Shown piece after piece: positions 55,181-64,000 of a stretch of 64,000 bases of DNA. The stretch lies in NCBI RefSeq assembly GCF_027579695.1, contig NC_083587.1, positions 53,575,521 through 53,639,520 on the forward strand, given 5' to 3'. Position 1 is the stretch's first letter; each line of letters starts with the position of its first letter. This DNA is from Neoarius graeffei (Eukaryota > Chordata > Actinopteri > Siluriformes > Ariidae). The notes beneath the pieces are model-generated. The model searched no databases. It was not told the DNA's origin and saw only the letters and a list, made by a program, of their open reading frames with translations. Position numbers and translations under genes: made by a program.

Positions 55181-57567
55181 CAGGGCTCGACATTAGCACT
55201 TGCCCGATGGCCCGGCTGTGTTTTTTACGTCTTTCGGGCAAGTTCGGGCCACTAAATTTGGCCAAACAGTGGCCCGGGCGGGCCAGTACATTTTCGATAC
55301 ATATTAACAAATTTTATTACTCATATTTTACCCAGAATTGTGAAGAAATTGTTCGCAAAATGCACCTTTTCGATACGAGGTCCGCCGTCTTTGTTTTCGT
55401 CCTGCTCCGCCCTGCGGCAGGAGTGTGTCGTCTTTGTGCATCTTCGGAGATGTTCGGTGCTGTTCGGAAGCGTCATTTTGGCGGGAAAATAGCATCTTGT
55501 AGACGGAGACGGTTGCGGCAAGGAGACCATCAGAACGGTGAAATTCAAATAGAAATATGTTCAAACTCTACGCTCCCCAACCTGGCCAAAGGCCAGGTCA
55601 ACAGTTTAAATACGATCGTGCATAAATTAACTATCGGGTGTTAACGAACGGCTTCGTTTTGAACTCGGCAGCCAATCAGAGCGCGCGACGTCACGCTCGG
55701 TTTACAACTCGCCAAATCGTAAAACAGCATTTCAACACACGCACTTTAGCTTCAGATGGTGTAAAATCGTTCAGACTTTGTATATTAATATCAAAATTTC
55801 AGGATACACTGCCAAGAAATATGGCTACACATCTATCAACTTTTAGTGATTAAAGAATGAAGTATAAATGTTGGTTGCTATGACTGAAATAGAAGAACAG
55901 ATAAAATAATGTGGTAAATTAGATCTGATCCCATATATTATTCAAATATCCAAAGATGATGAAATTTATCAAAATAGCCAAACTAGGTCTACATTAGTTC
56001 ATTACAACAAAAAATAATAACTATTCTGACCCTCTCTGGTACAACCAGACCATGCTAAACCCAGTATACCCCCAGTTGCTAGGGTATCTGCTGTTGCCAT
56101 GGCAACGGTTTATGCAAATGAGCTGAATTTGCAAAAATGCACTACTAGTTCCCCCAAGGACATATCCTGAAAATTTGGTGTTTATATCTTGTCTCATTAA
56201 AAAAATACAACATTTCACCCCTTTTTGGCTCACCTGAGCATACCTGTTAATTAGCTAATTAAATTAAATTAGGGTTATAAATCACCCCCGAGCAGGTAAG
56301 GCTTTGCAAAAATCTCACTAGATTATTCCCCAAAGTCCACCCTTTCAGGAAATATATGGTTTGTCAATGATTCTCATGACATTTTATTAATTAAGAAATA
56401 AAACTTCTTCATGGGCAATAAAAATGCCCATTTAAATCCAGCATGCTGAGGGTTAGTACCGTATGCCACCCTCACCTTTCAACCAGACTTGGGACTGGCC
56501 TGTGTGTGTCTTGTGGCTATTATATAAAGGTGTATTTAAAAAGTTAATTGTACCTCTATTTCTATTAGAATATCTACAGTGGTGAGAATTGAATATCTAC
56601 AACGTTGAGAATATATGAGCCAAAGTTGAAACCATGACAAAAAAGGAAAATATGTCTACATAACACAGGGTGGGTTACAGGCAAAGCTTATTCTATAAAC
56701 AAGTTAGTTGCATGGTGAGGCAAAACTTAGCTTATTCTAAAACTTATGCAAACAACTCATCTCATCTCATTATCTCTAGCCGCTTTATCCTGTCCTACAG
56801 GGTTGCAGGCAAGCTGGAGCCTATCCCAGCTGACTACGGGCAAAAGGCAGGGTACACCCTGGACAAGTCGCCAGGTCATCACAGGGCTGACACATAGACA
56901 CAGACAACCATTCACACTCACATTCACACCTACGGTCAATTTAGAGTCACCAGTTAACCTAACCTGCATGTCTTTGGACTGTGGGGGAAACCGGAGCACC
57001 CGGAGGAAACCCACGCGGACACGGGGAGAACATGCAAACTCCACACAGAAAGGCCCTCGCCGGCCACGGGGCTCAAACCCGGACCTTCTTGCTGTGAGGC
57101 GACAGCACTAACCACTACACCACCGTGCCGCCCCTATACAAACAACTGTTAATGTAAAACAGTAATCAACGGCATGTGTTAAACGAACAGAGAACAAGAA
57201 CAAAGGAAATTTTTTATGTAACTAAGAAATTGATAGAACAAGAAATGCAAACAATAAAATATCAATGTGAACAAACAATAAAGATATAATAATGTTAGCA
57301 AAATATGAATAATCTTATTTTCATTAATTTCACCTTAAAATGCACCAGAATGCACGAATGTGAATTGAAAAATCAATTTTCCAGGGGAGGGCCCCTGGAC
57401 CCCCCTCTTTGTGCAAGCACCTGTGGTGCTTGCAGCAGCTGCCTGTGGCAGCTGTGGTTCAGGTACCGTGCGCATTCGGGCCACCACATTTTCCATTTGG
57501 GCCAGTAACTTTTCAATTCCACTGGTCCAATGGGCCACCAGTGGTAAATGCTTAATGTCTAGGCCTG
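55181..57567. mobile_element. CAGGG-ended DNA transposon with 6-bp duplication
   Basis: Left end CAGGGCTCGACATTAGCA and right end (reverse) CAGGCCTAGACATTAAGCA match with two changes plus an indel. TATAGG directly abuts both ends (55175-55180, 57568-57573). Subterminal GGGCCA/TGGCCC motifs occur in both arms. No transposase frame is found. It contains a SINE at 56758-57134. A solo terminus of the same family lies at 62445-62459. Confidence 0.65.
56758..57134 (-). repeat. SINE, full-length copy
   Basis: 13-bp duplication TATGCAAACAACT / TATACAAACAACT (56745-56757, 57135-57147). Confidence 0.92.
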
Positions 57568-57827
57568 TATAGGGGTACAACGGCTTGTCACTGAGGCAGT
57601 ACACTCTAAGGTACGGATTTGTACCCTTTATATACTGCTCAGGAACAGATATGGACCTTTTTGGCCCTAAAAAGGTACACGTAACGTCCAGTAATGAGCC
57701 ATCGGTGATACAGTAGTGTAGCTTGTACTTTGGGGGACAGAAATGGACTCCTACTGTACCCCTATTTGTAACAGTGTATTCACATCAACTCCACATAGAA
57801 GTGGGAAAAAGATGTAAAAAGAAGTAT

Positions 57828-58017
57828 CCATCCATTCATTATCCATAAGTGCTTATCCTGTGCAGGGTCGTGGGCAAGCTGGAGCCTATCCCAGCTGACT
57901 ATGGGCGAAAGGCGGGGTACACCCTGGACAAGTCGCCAGGTCATCACAGGGCTGACACATAGACACAGACAACCATTCACATTCACACCTACGGTCAATT
58001 TAGAGTCACCAGTTAAC
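57828..58017 (-). repeat. SINE fragment, tRNA head missing
   Basis: Tail and body only. The sequence stops at GTCACCAGTTAAC and joins the duplicated THAP-element flank. Confidence 0.85.
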
Positions 58018-58365
58018 ATACTTTCATAAAAAAAAAAAAACGAAGTTGGTCCAGAATATGCCCTTTAAGGCCCAAAGGCCATCTTGGACAACACAGAGTT
58101 TTTCCCAGATATGAATAATTTATTTAGTGGCATACAGATAACATTGGTGACTGACAACTTGCGCTACGTTCACACTGCAAGGCTTAATGCTCAATTCCGA
58201 TTTTTTTTGTGAAATCCGATTTTTTTGTGAGGTCGTTCACATTAACAAATATATGCGACTTGTATGTGATCCTTAGTATGAACGAAAAGCGACCTAAAAG
58301 TGTTCCGCATGCGCATTGCAGGATACGACGACGTCACACGCAGTGAGCATGGCCAGTGTTTACAG

Positions 58366-58482
58366 AAGTAAAACCGCCCGGTTGCGGTATGACCCATCCA
58401 ATCTAGCTTGAATAGCTGCATCCCCCCAAATGGAAATCAGCTCCCTAACCTCTGCGTCCTTCCATTGAGAAGATTCTGAACC
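58366..58482 (-). pseudogene. Myb/SANT-like domain fragment of a Harbinger accessory protein
   Basis: The minus strand reads SSQWKDAEVRELISIWGDAA, then IQARLDGSYRNRAV. This is the N-terminal half of the MADF/Myb-SANT domain of the Harbinger DNA-binding protein that partners the nuclease. Only the start survives; the nuclease gene is absent. Confidence 0.6.
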
Positions 58483-58520
58483 TTCACAGCCCGAAGCGTC
58501 CCTCGCATTGATGTCATGCG

Positions 58521-58909
58521 CAGGGGCGCAGATATGTTTTTTGAACTGGGAGGGACAAAAAACTGGGGGGGGACAAAGCTGCCAGCAAACCAACCCCAAC
58601 CCTGATATGCCTGTCAAACTTGTTGTTAGTAACCATAGCAACCAAGCTCGAGCTCGCAACCTGTGCAGTCTGCGCAGCTCAACCAACCGAATATCAGTCT
58701 TTGTTTTATGTGAGTTGTTGCAACTATGTATACACTGCTGTGCACCTCAATAAACCGAATGGTAATTAGTCTTTTGATTTTTCCGTGAGGTTTGCCTTAT
58801 ACAAAGAAAGACAGCATAGACGTTTTTTCCTCCCTATAAGTGGGGGGGACCGAATGAGGTGAATTTAAATCTGGGTGGGACGAGTCCCCCCCTCTATCTG
58901 CGCCCGTGA
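58521..58909. mobile_element. Small inverted-end element (GGGCGCAGATA) nested in Harbinger
   Basis: Left CAGGGGCGCAGATATG, right (reverse) CACGGGCGCAGATAGA. About 390 bp, non-coding, with GGGGGGAC motifs near both ends. Confidence 0.6.
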
Positions 58910-59280
58910 TTATACGCCATGTTGTTGTAACTTTTTTTGAGAGACCCGCCGCCTACTTCAGCGCAGAATAGTGACGTTTGTGGCTTGTTGATGACGTGTA
59001 AGTCGGATGAATGCGACCTGGCAGTTCAGACTGAAGTCGCATATGAAAAGAGCGGATAGGGATCGGAATTAGGACCACATATCCAAACGGCCTGGGTCGG
59101 ATTTGAAAAAATCGGATCTGTGTCGTTCATATTGTCAATAAAAGATCGGATACAGGTCACATATGGGCGAAAAGATCGGATTTGAGTCACTTCAGCCTGC
59201 AGTGTGAACGTAGCCTTGGAGAATTCGACAACTGTGAACACACAAGTACAAACGCCAATTTCTGTGAAACTTGTTGCAAT

Positions 59281-59641
59281 TTCATCTCATCATCTCTAGC
59301 CACTTTATCCTGTTCTACAGGGTCGCAGGCAAGCTGGAGCCTATCCCAGCTGACTATGGGCGAAAGGCGGGGTACACCCTGGACAAGTCGCCAGGTCATC
59401 ACAGGGCTGACACATAGACACAGACAACCATTCACATTCACACCTACGGTCAATTTAGAGTCACCAGTTAACCTAACCTGCATGTCTTTGGACTGTGGGG
59501 GAAACCAGAGCACCTGGAGGAAACCCACACGGACAGAACATGCAAACTCCACACAGAAAGGCCCTCGCTGGCCACGGGGCTCGAACCCGGACCCTCTTGC
59601 TGTGAGGCGACAGCGCTAACCACTACACCACCGTGCCGCCC
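59281..59641 (-). repeat. SINE, near full-length copy
   Basis: Shares its left flank (CTTGTTGCAATTTC) with the SINE at 14254, so it was copied along with its surroundings. Confidence 0.9.
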
Positions 59642-59644
59642 TAA

Positions 59645-60500
59645 AAAGTAGTAGTTAAACAAGAAATATTTATTAACATTATTAGGGACAGGCAAGAGCT
59701 GTTGTTCATTATTAATCTGGCTAGCATTTTTATTATAATTGTATTTAAATGCAATATTATCACTTTCCCCCTATTTTGCGAGTGCTACCTATTATTTTTT
59801 TTTTATTTTTAGGAAAACCATAGAATAGCTGTGAATTGTGACATAAAATGAAGATCACACATTGAGTTGAAGTTTGATTATTGATTAAGTCTATTATTAA
59901 GTTTGGTTATTGCTTACTTTTTATTTGTAACGGACAATAACAGTTGCATCCAAAATAGTTTTTCTTGCCTTAGTCGATTTATTTCCATGTCACGTGCATG
60001 CAGCTGTTGTAAAGTTCAGTGTTTGTGTAGAACTCTCTCAGACTGTAGGTTCATTACTCGATAATGTAGAAATCATATAATAGAAATCTATAACAAAGTT
60101 TGTATGAAGAAAACAACAGGGTACCAGTACTTTTGAACAGTACTGTGATTGAGAATATATATGTTATATCATACACCTCTAGGTTTAAAAAAAAAAACCC
60201 ACGCTGCGTCATGACAGATAGGATAAAGTTTAAGTTTAAAATTACTGTTTAGTGGGTAGATTGTGGGTGTTTTATACAGACCTGGCAACCTGTAACTGAA
60301 TCAGTGCGGTCTGTCATAATGCAGTGCGTTTTTTTTTTTTAATAAACCTAGAGGTGGATGATAACAACAACAACAACAAAAAAAGATATATAAATATTTT
60401 GCACAGGACTGTGTTCCTCTGATAACAGAAACAAAGCTCCAGCTCTCTCTGCTCTTAATCTGTTCTGTTCTTTCAGGATTTATCACGCATGTCGCTCCTT
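59645..60500. other. spire1 intron 2, no gene seen
   Basis: AT-rich. TTTCTTTCAGGATTTATC near 60472 resembles an acceptor but is not followed by a Spire-like frame. Confidence 0.4.
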
Positions 60501-60780
60501 GTTGAGTTTTTTATGAATGAATGAATGAATGAACCCTTTATTGTCACTAGTCACAAGTACCAGCGAAATTGGCCATCAACCTGTCCGTACATATACACAT
60601 ACATACAGTTGACACAGGGGGAATAGACAGGACAGGAAGACAGGGATGAAAAATACAGAGTAACATAAGGGGAGGGGAGGAGAAAAAAGCAACCCCCACA
60701 CTATGCTCCTGTGGGGAGTACAGTGTGGGAACATTAAAAAAAGAAACCTCAGCACATAAGCACAAAATAACACTACACTT

Positions 60781-61110
60781 TTACAACATGAAAACTTGGG
60801 ACTCGAGGGGGGAGGAGGTGAGGGTGGGGGCGATCATGGAAGGGGCAGAGGTATAGGTAACCCAGCGCAAACGAGCAGTCCGGTCTGCAGCCATGACTGC
60901 ACTTCCCCAGCTTGTCACACTGGGGGTAAAAAGCAGCGACTGTGGGAAGTGGGGGAAGGAATGCAAGAGTGTCTCACTGCAGTGATCTTCAGGGGGAGTT
61001 GTTATTCCAGCAACGGCCTTGGCCAAGGCCAGTGCTGTCTGAGGGGGCCGAAAGCAGATAAGATTGGGATTGTTTGGTCTTGGGGCGAGTAGACACATTC
61101 TTTTACACGA
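60781..61110 (-). other. In-frame extension after the amber stop
   Basis: Directly after the TAG the same frame continues SCKRMCLLAPRPNNPNLICF for 109 codons to a stop at 60781. The extension is Pro/Ser/Ala rich with no clear domain. It may be the lost C-terminus of a longer protein or an accidental frame. Confidence 0.35.
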
Positions 61111-61554
61111 CTACTCTGTTTGTCCATTCTGGTCCCCGAATCGATCCATTTTCCTTTGCAAAGCCAAAAGCTTCTCCATGATGTTATCCATGTTGCGGTT
61201 CAAGTTTTGAATAGCCACAGTCTGAGTGCTGACAGCTCTGCCCACCGCTTCAATCATGTCGGGCAGCTTTATGGGGCTTTGGACAGCTGTCACCGTTTTC
61301 TGATTTCCTCGATACACCAGGGCAATGCCTAATCCAATCAGCAAAAGTCCTGTAATCATGGTTCCGAATAGGTAGATGTCTTCAACGTCCTCCACAGAAA
61401 GAACCGCCAGGCACATGACCTCCCACCTCTCCCACGCGTCCATCGTGTAGCCAGCTGCGAACGTTCCGGCAGGGCAGGCCGGTTCCCCCGAACCCAGGCT
61501 TCTTGTCGAGAAAATTGTGTCAATTGCGTGAAGAGACCAATTTATTAATTCCAT
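61111..61554 (-). CDS. Unrecognised 147-residue single-pass membrane protein with coiled coil
   Basis: MELINWSLHAIDTIFSTRSL opens the frame. A Cys-containing juxtamembrane part follows (residues 22-58, EPACPAGTFAAGY, ERWEVMCLAV), then one strongly hydrophobic segment at about 60-81 (IYLFGTMITGLLLIGLGIAL), a basic stop-transfer (YRGNQK), and an amphipathic C-terminal helix at about 98-139 (AIQNLNRNMDNIMEKLLALQ) likely to form a coiled coil. The layout implies a small membrane-anchored oligomer. I do not recognise the family. The frame ends in TAG at 61111-61113 but stays open for another 109 codons. Confidence 0.5.
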   Translation of the reverse strand: MELINWSLHAIDTIFSTRSLGSGEPACPAGTFAAGYTMDAWERWEVMCLAVLSVEDVEDIYLFGTMITGLLLIGLGIALVYRGNQKTVTAVQSPIKLPDMIEAVGRAVSTQTVAIQNLNRNMDNIMEKLLALQRKMDRFGDQNGQTE

Positions 61555-61860
61555 GATTTTTAGTTTGGAGAGCAGTGTGGAGAGAGTCTCTCAAAAGTAT
61601 AGACAATAGACAGACGAGACAGAGAAGCAGAAGCAGGGAAGATAAGGGAAGGAGAGGCAGAGAAATGCGACTGCCTTCCGAGAGAGCATGAAGAAAAGAA
61701 CCGATATGCCCGAGTTGTCTGAAACCAATCTGGGTTTTCTGTGTCGAATAAGGAAGCGGCTTCACCTGTAAGAAAATCAAACACTTTCATGAAAGAGCTA
61801 ACTCGAATGCGAGCAGAAAAAAAATAAATGAGATTCTTAGGCAAACTCTTCCATCCTCAC

Positions 61861-62440
61861 TTCCGACTTTCTGTTTTTGTAAAATCGTGAATTCCTCTGG
61901 AGTTTTCAGGCTGAGCTCCTCTCATTGTATTCTTTAACCACTCATTTCCTCGTTGTTCTTGAAGCATTTGCTTCTATTTGCTAACATTTTTCTTGATAGC
62001 GGGGAGACGGTAATGCCTTTTTATCTATTTCTCTGTTTGAACAAGCAAAAACGGTGCAAAAATTAACCATATTGAAGACGGATTAAGCCTCTCTTGCATG
62101 AAAGACGGTGTCTGTCTGACCCCAGCTGTAATTATCACGCGATGCGTGACGTCATGCACAAGGGGTCTATAAACAGTCCGTGTAACATACTACAACAGCG
62201 GGGGGATATAAAATAACTTGCAAAGCAGTAAATGAAACCGAGACTAAGAAAACAGCCAAGACGTAATGGCGGATAGGTAGTGAGGGACGCTTTTAGGAAC
62301 TGAAATGAAATATCAAAAAGCCTCATTTTTGTAGTGCTAGTTCATAATACATGCTCATTCCAACTTGCCTGGTCAGGCATGTCGGGGACATATCCCACTT
62401 ACCCGAATGCATGTTTCACTTGTCCCGGGCAATCAGGCAG
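61861..62440. other. spire1 intron 2, no gene seen
   Basis: No recognisable frame. TGACGTCA near 62149 is within unassigned sequence. Confidence 0.35.
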
Positions 62441-62444
62441 TCCT

Positions 62445-62459
62445 TAATGTCAAGCCCTG
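62445..62459. repeat. Solo terminus of the CAGGG-ended transposon family
   Basis: TAATGTCAAGCCCTG is the inverse of the 55181 end with one difference. GCCCGGG and TTGTCCCGGGCAA-type subterminal motifs precede it. No partner end is seen nearby. Confidence 0.55.
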
Positions 62460-63160
62460 TCATAATCAGTTATTCCTGTTACTCTAAAACCCTACTGTTT
62501 GTTTATTCTGCATTTTAGCAGTAAACAAGCCTCATCAGAGAAACCTATGATTTCCATCCATTCATTATTTTTCATAAAATTGAAGAATTGTCTTTTTCAA
62601 ATGTGTTTAAGATTAGATAGAACTCAAACGCAGTCTGGAATGCTGCCTACAATGAGATCCACAGCAGTAGTGGTGATTATTTTAAAAAGTGTGTTCATTA
62701 TGTAATCGATTATTGGTGCATGCCTCATGGGCATATTTCATCTTTTAAAGAAGTCATTTATTAAGATGGTCATCTTTCTGCTAACGACGTTAATGGTTAA
62801 TGTCACGTATGCTGGTTGGAGATGTCTGTTGTTGCTACGCACACAGGGCAGATTGTCGGCGGAGTGGGCGGAGCTAAGGCTCAGAGGACGTCTCACTGCA
62901 AATTTATTATTAAGTGTAGGTGTAACTTTATGCTAACGCATGTACACTTATAAAAATTTATGACAAACATTTGAAGGAAGATAATGAAAAAAGAGAGAGA
63001 AAATGCAAAGTAGCAATTACTGATGCTGGATGGGGTTTTTTTTGAAGAAGAAGAATCGAGTTTAATTCTCATAATTGTATTTGCAACATGCCTCTAATGA
63101 ATGCTAATGGATTTAAAGAGATGCATAATAAGAATAATTTTGTGTCATAACTATACATTT
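62460..63160. other. spire1 intron 2, no gene seen
   Basis: Unique-looking sequence without supported features. Confidence 0.4.
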
Positions 63161-63165
63161 GTAAT

Positions 63166-63475
63166 ACGGGCAGCCTTGGACCCAAAGGGTCACTGGTTCG
63201 ATTCCTGGGACTGGCAGGAGAAATGTGAGGGGAGTTGAGTGAATGAGCAGCACTTTCCCTTCCCTCTGTATCATGGCTGAAGTGCCCTTGAGCAAGGCAC
63301 CGAACCCCCAACTGCTCCCTGGGTGCCATAGGGTCCCATAGTTGCCCACTGCTGTGTGTGTGCGTGTGTGTGCGCGTGTGTGTGTGCGCGTGTGTGTGTG
63401 CGCGTGTGTGTGTGTGTTCACTGCTTCAGATAGGTTAAATGCAAAGGAGGAATTTTGCTGTGCTGGAGTGTACAT
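63166..63475 (+). repeat. Second-family SINE copy with (TG)n tract
   Basis: Head GGTCACTGGTTCGATTCC (B box), body TTGAGCAAGGCACCGAACCC, then a (GT)n/(GC) microsatellite at 63353-63418 and an AGGTTAAATGC tail. Confidence 0.75.
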
Positions 63476-63478
63476 GTA

Positions 63479-64000
63479 CAGTGGTGCTTGAAAGTTTGTG
63501 AACCCTTTAGAATGTTCTATATTTCTGCATAAATATGACCTAAAACAACATCAGATTTTCACACAAGTCCTAAAAGTAGATAAAGAGAACCCAGTTAAAC
63601 AAATGAGAGAAAAAATATTATACTTGATCATTTATTTATTGAGGAAAATGATCCAATATTACATATCTGTGAGTGGCAAAAGTACGTGAACCTTTGCTTT
63701 CAGTATCTGGTGTGACCCCCTTGTGCAGCAATAACTGCAACTAAATGTTTGCGGTAACTGTTGATCAGTCCTGCACACCAGCTTGGAGGAATTTTAGCCC
63801 GTTCCTCCATACAGAACAGCTTCAACTCTGGGATGTTGGTGGGTTTCCTCACATGAACTGCTCGCTTCAGGTCCTTCCACAACATTTCAATTGGATTAAG
63901 TTCAGGACTTTGACTTGGCCATTCCAAAACATTAACTTTATTCTTCTTTAACCATTCTTTGGCAGAACGACTTGTGTGCTTAGGGTCATCGTCTTGCTGC
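63479..64000 (-). mobile_element. Tc1-like transposon, cut by the window edge
   Basis: Same terminal repeat as the intact copy at 33355 (CAGTGGTGCTTGAAAGTTTG), with TA at 63477-63478. Confidence 0.9.
63700..64000 (-). CDS. Tc1-like transposase, C-terminal part at window edge
   Basis: The frame is open from the window edge: AQDDDPKHTSRSAKEWLKKN (second catalytic Asp region), WPSQSPELNPIEMLWK (Glu), and ending QGGHTRY. It matches the nested intact transposase at about 90% by eye. Whether the rest is intact cannot be seen. Confidence 0.85.
   Translation of the reverse strand, partial: QQDDDPKHTSRSAKEWLKKNKVNVLEWPSQSPELNPIEMLWKDLKRAVHVRKPTNIPELKLFCMEERAKIPPSWCAGLINSYRKHLVAVIAAQGGHTRY

Larger units (their letters stand above)
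58162..59215 (-). mobile_element. Harbinger-type DNA transposon with Myb/SANT exon
   Basis: Ends CGCTACGTTCACACTGCA and (reverse) GGCTACGTTCACACTGCA. The 3-bp duplication TTG lies at 58159-58161 and 59216-59218, and the empty site is preserved at about 14190. Subterminal repeats are GATCGGATTTGA-like. A further inverted-end element (CAGGGGCGCAGATA, 58521-58909) is nested inside. Confidence 0.8.
58019..59641. repeat. Segment duplicated from the 14047-14628 region
   Basis: 58019-58161 and 59219-59641 match 14047-14190 and 14190-14628, including the SINE. A Harbinger-type element was inserted afterwards at 58162-59215. Confidence 0.85.
60515..61860 (-). mobile_element. Retroposon-like unit with a membrane-protein ORF
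   Basis: Read on the minus strand, a pyrimidine-rich leader (61860-61555) precedes a 147-codon frame and a long 3' region. The region ends GTGACAATAAAGGGTTC and then (ATTC)n at 60515-60540, the style of L2-mobilised fish retroposons. The 5' border and a target duplication could not be fixed. Confidence 0.45.

Noticed and set aside
55207..55644. 145-codon frame in the CAGGG-ended transposon
   Set aside because: Basic, Cys-rich translation without a recognisable motif and with a competing frame on the other strand; likely chance.
60472..60510. Acceptor-like TTCTTTCAG followed by GATTTATCACGC
   Set aside because: The downstream frame does not resemble the expected Spire KIND helix and quickly runs into a (TGAA)n repeat.
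60781..61098. Separate 105-codon gene
   Set aside because: It lies in the same frame directly after the amber codon of the membrane-protein ORF, so it is reported as an extension, not an independent gene.

Overview
This is vertebrate, almost certainly teleost, nuclear DNA. The evidence is spliced genes with GT/AG exon borders, CpG-rich promoters with GCGCATGCGC motifs, and a very dense load of fish-type repeats (tRNA-derived SINEs, Tc1-like transposons, RTE, L2/CR1-like, L1/Tx1-like and Penelope-like retroelements). I cannot name the species. There are no bacterial genes, operons, CRISPR arrays or structural RNA genes that I can support; the tRNA-like sequences are SINE heads.

Two host genes are visible and point away from each other. 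On the minus strand, six consecutive exons (18412 down to 2728) give a leucine-rich-repeat centrosomal protein, best matched to CEP72. The 3' half of the gene lies beyond the left edge. On the plus strand, exon 1 of a Spire-type actin nucleator (start of the KIND domain) lies at 41883-42171, with a probable 32-bp exon 2 at 53217-53248. The rest lies beyond the right edge. Both start regions carry repeated NRF-1-like sites.

Almost everything else is mobile DNA. 1-1302: end of a BED-finger hAT-like transposon. 1321-2368, 8248-10423 and 13417-14094: TTAA-flanked DNA transposons, the last with a THAP exon. 4390-5860: a transposon remnant with a broken coding exon and a 556-bp hairpin with a tandem-repeat core. 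15790-18000: L2/Rex-like and RTE LINE fragments in cep72 intron 2. 20027-23290: two apparently identical 1,632-bp tandem units. 23337-29857: a SINE interrupted by a near full-length 6.1-kb LINE, itself hit by two SINEs and a Penelope-like element; the LINE 5' end is about 15 copies of a 39-bp GC-rich repeat. 30474-36356: Tc1-like elements, including an apparently intact DD34E transposase nested in a DD37E element. 37444-39049 and 44758-46361: two inverted copies of one mariner-type element, each broken differently. 49442-51528: a second THAP element carrying an inserted element that contains a small intact 87-codon ORF with its own promoter-like and poly(A) signals. 55181-57567: a CAGGG-ended transposon with a 6-bp duplication. 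58162-59215: a Harbinger-type element with a Myb/SANT exon. 60515-61860: a retroposon-like unit coding for a small single-pass membrane protein. 63479-64000: the edge of another Tc1 copy.

About 28 copies of one roughly 360-bp tRNA-derived SINE family are scattered through the window. Target-site duplications allow several nesting orders to be read directly.
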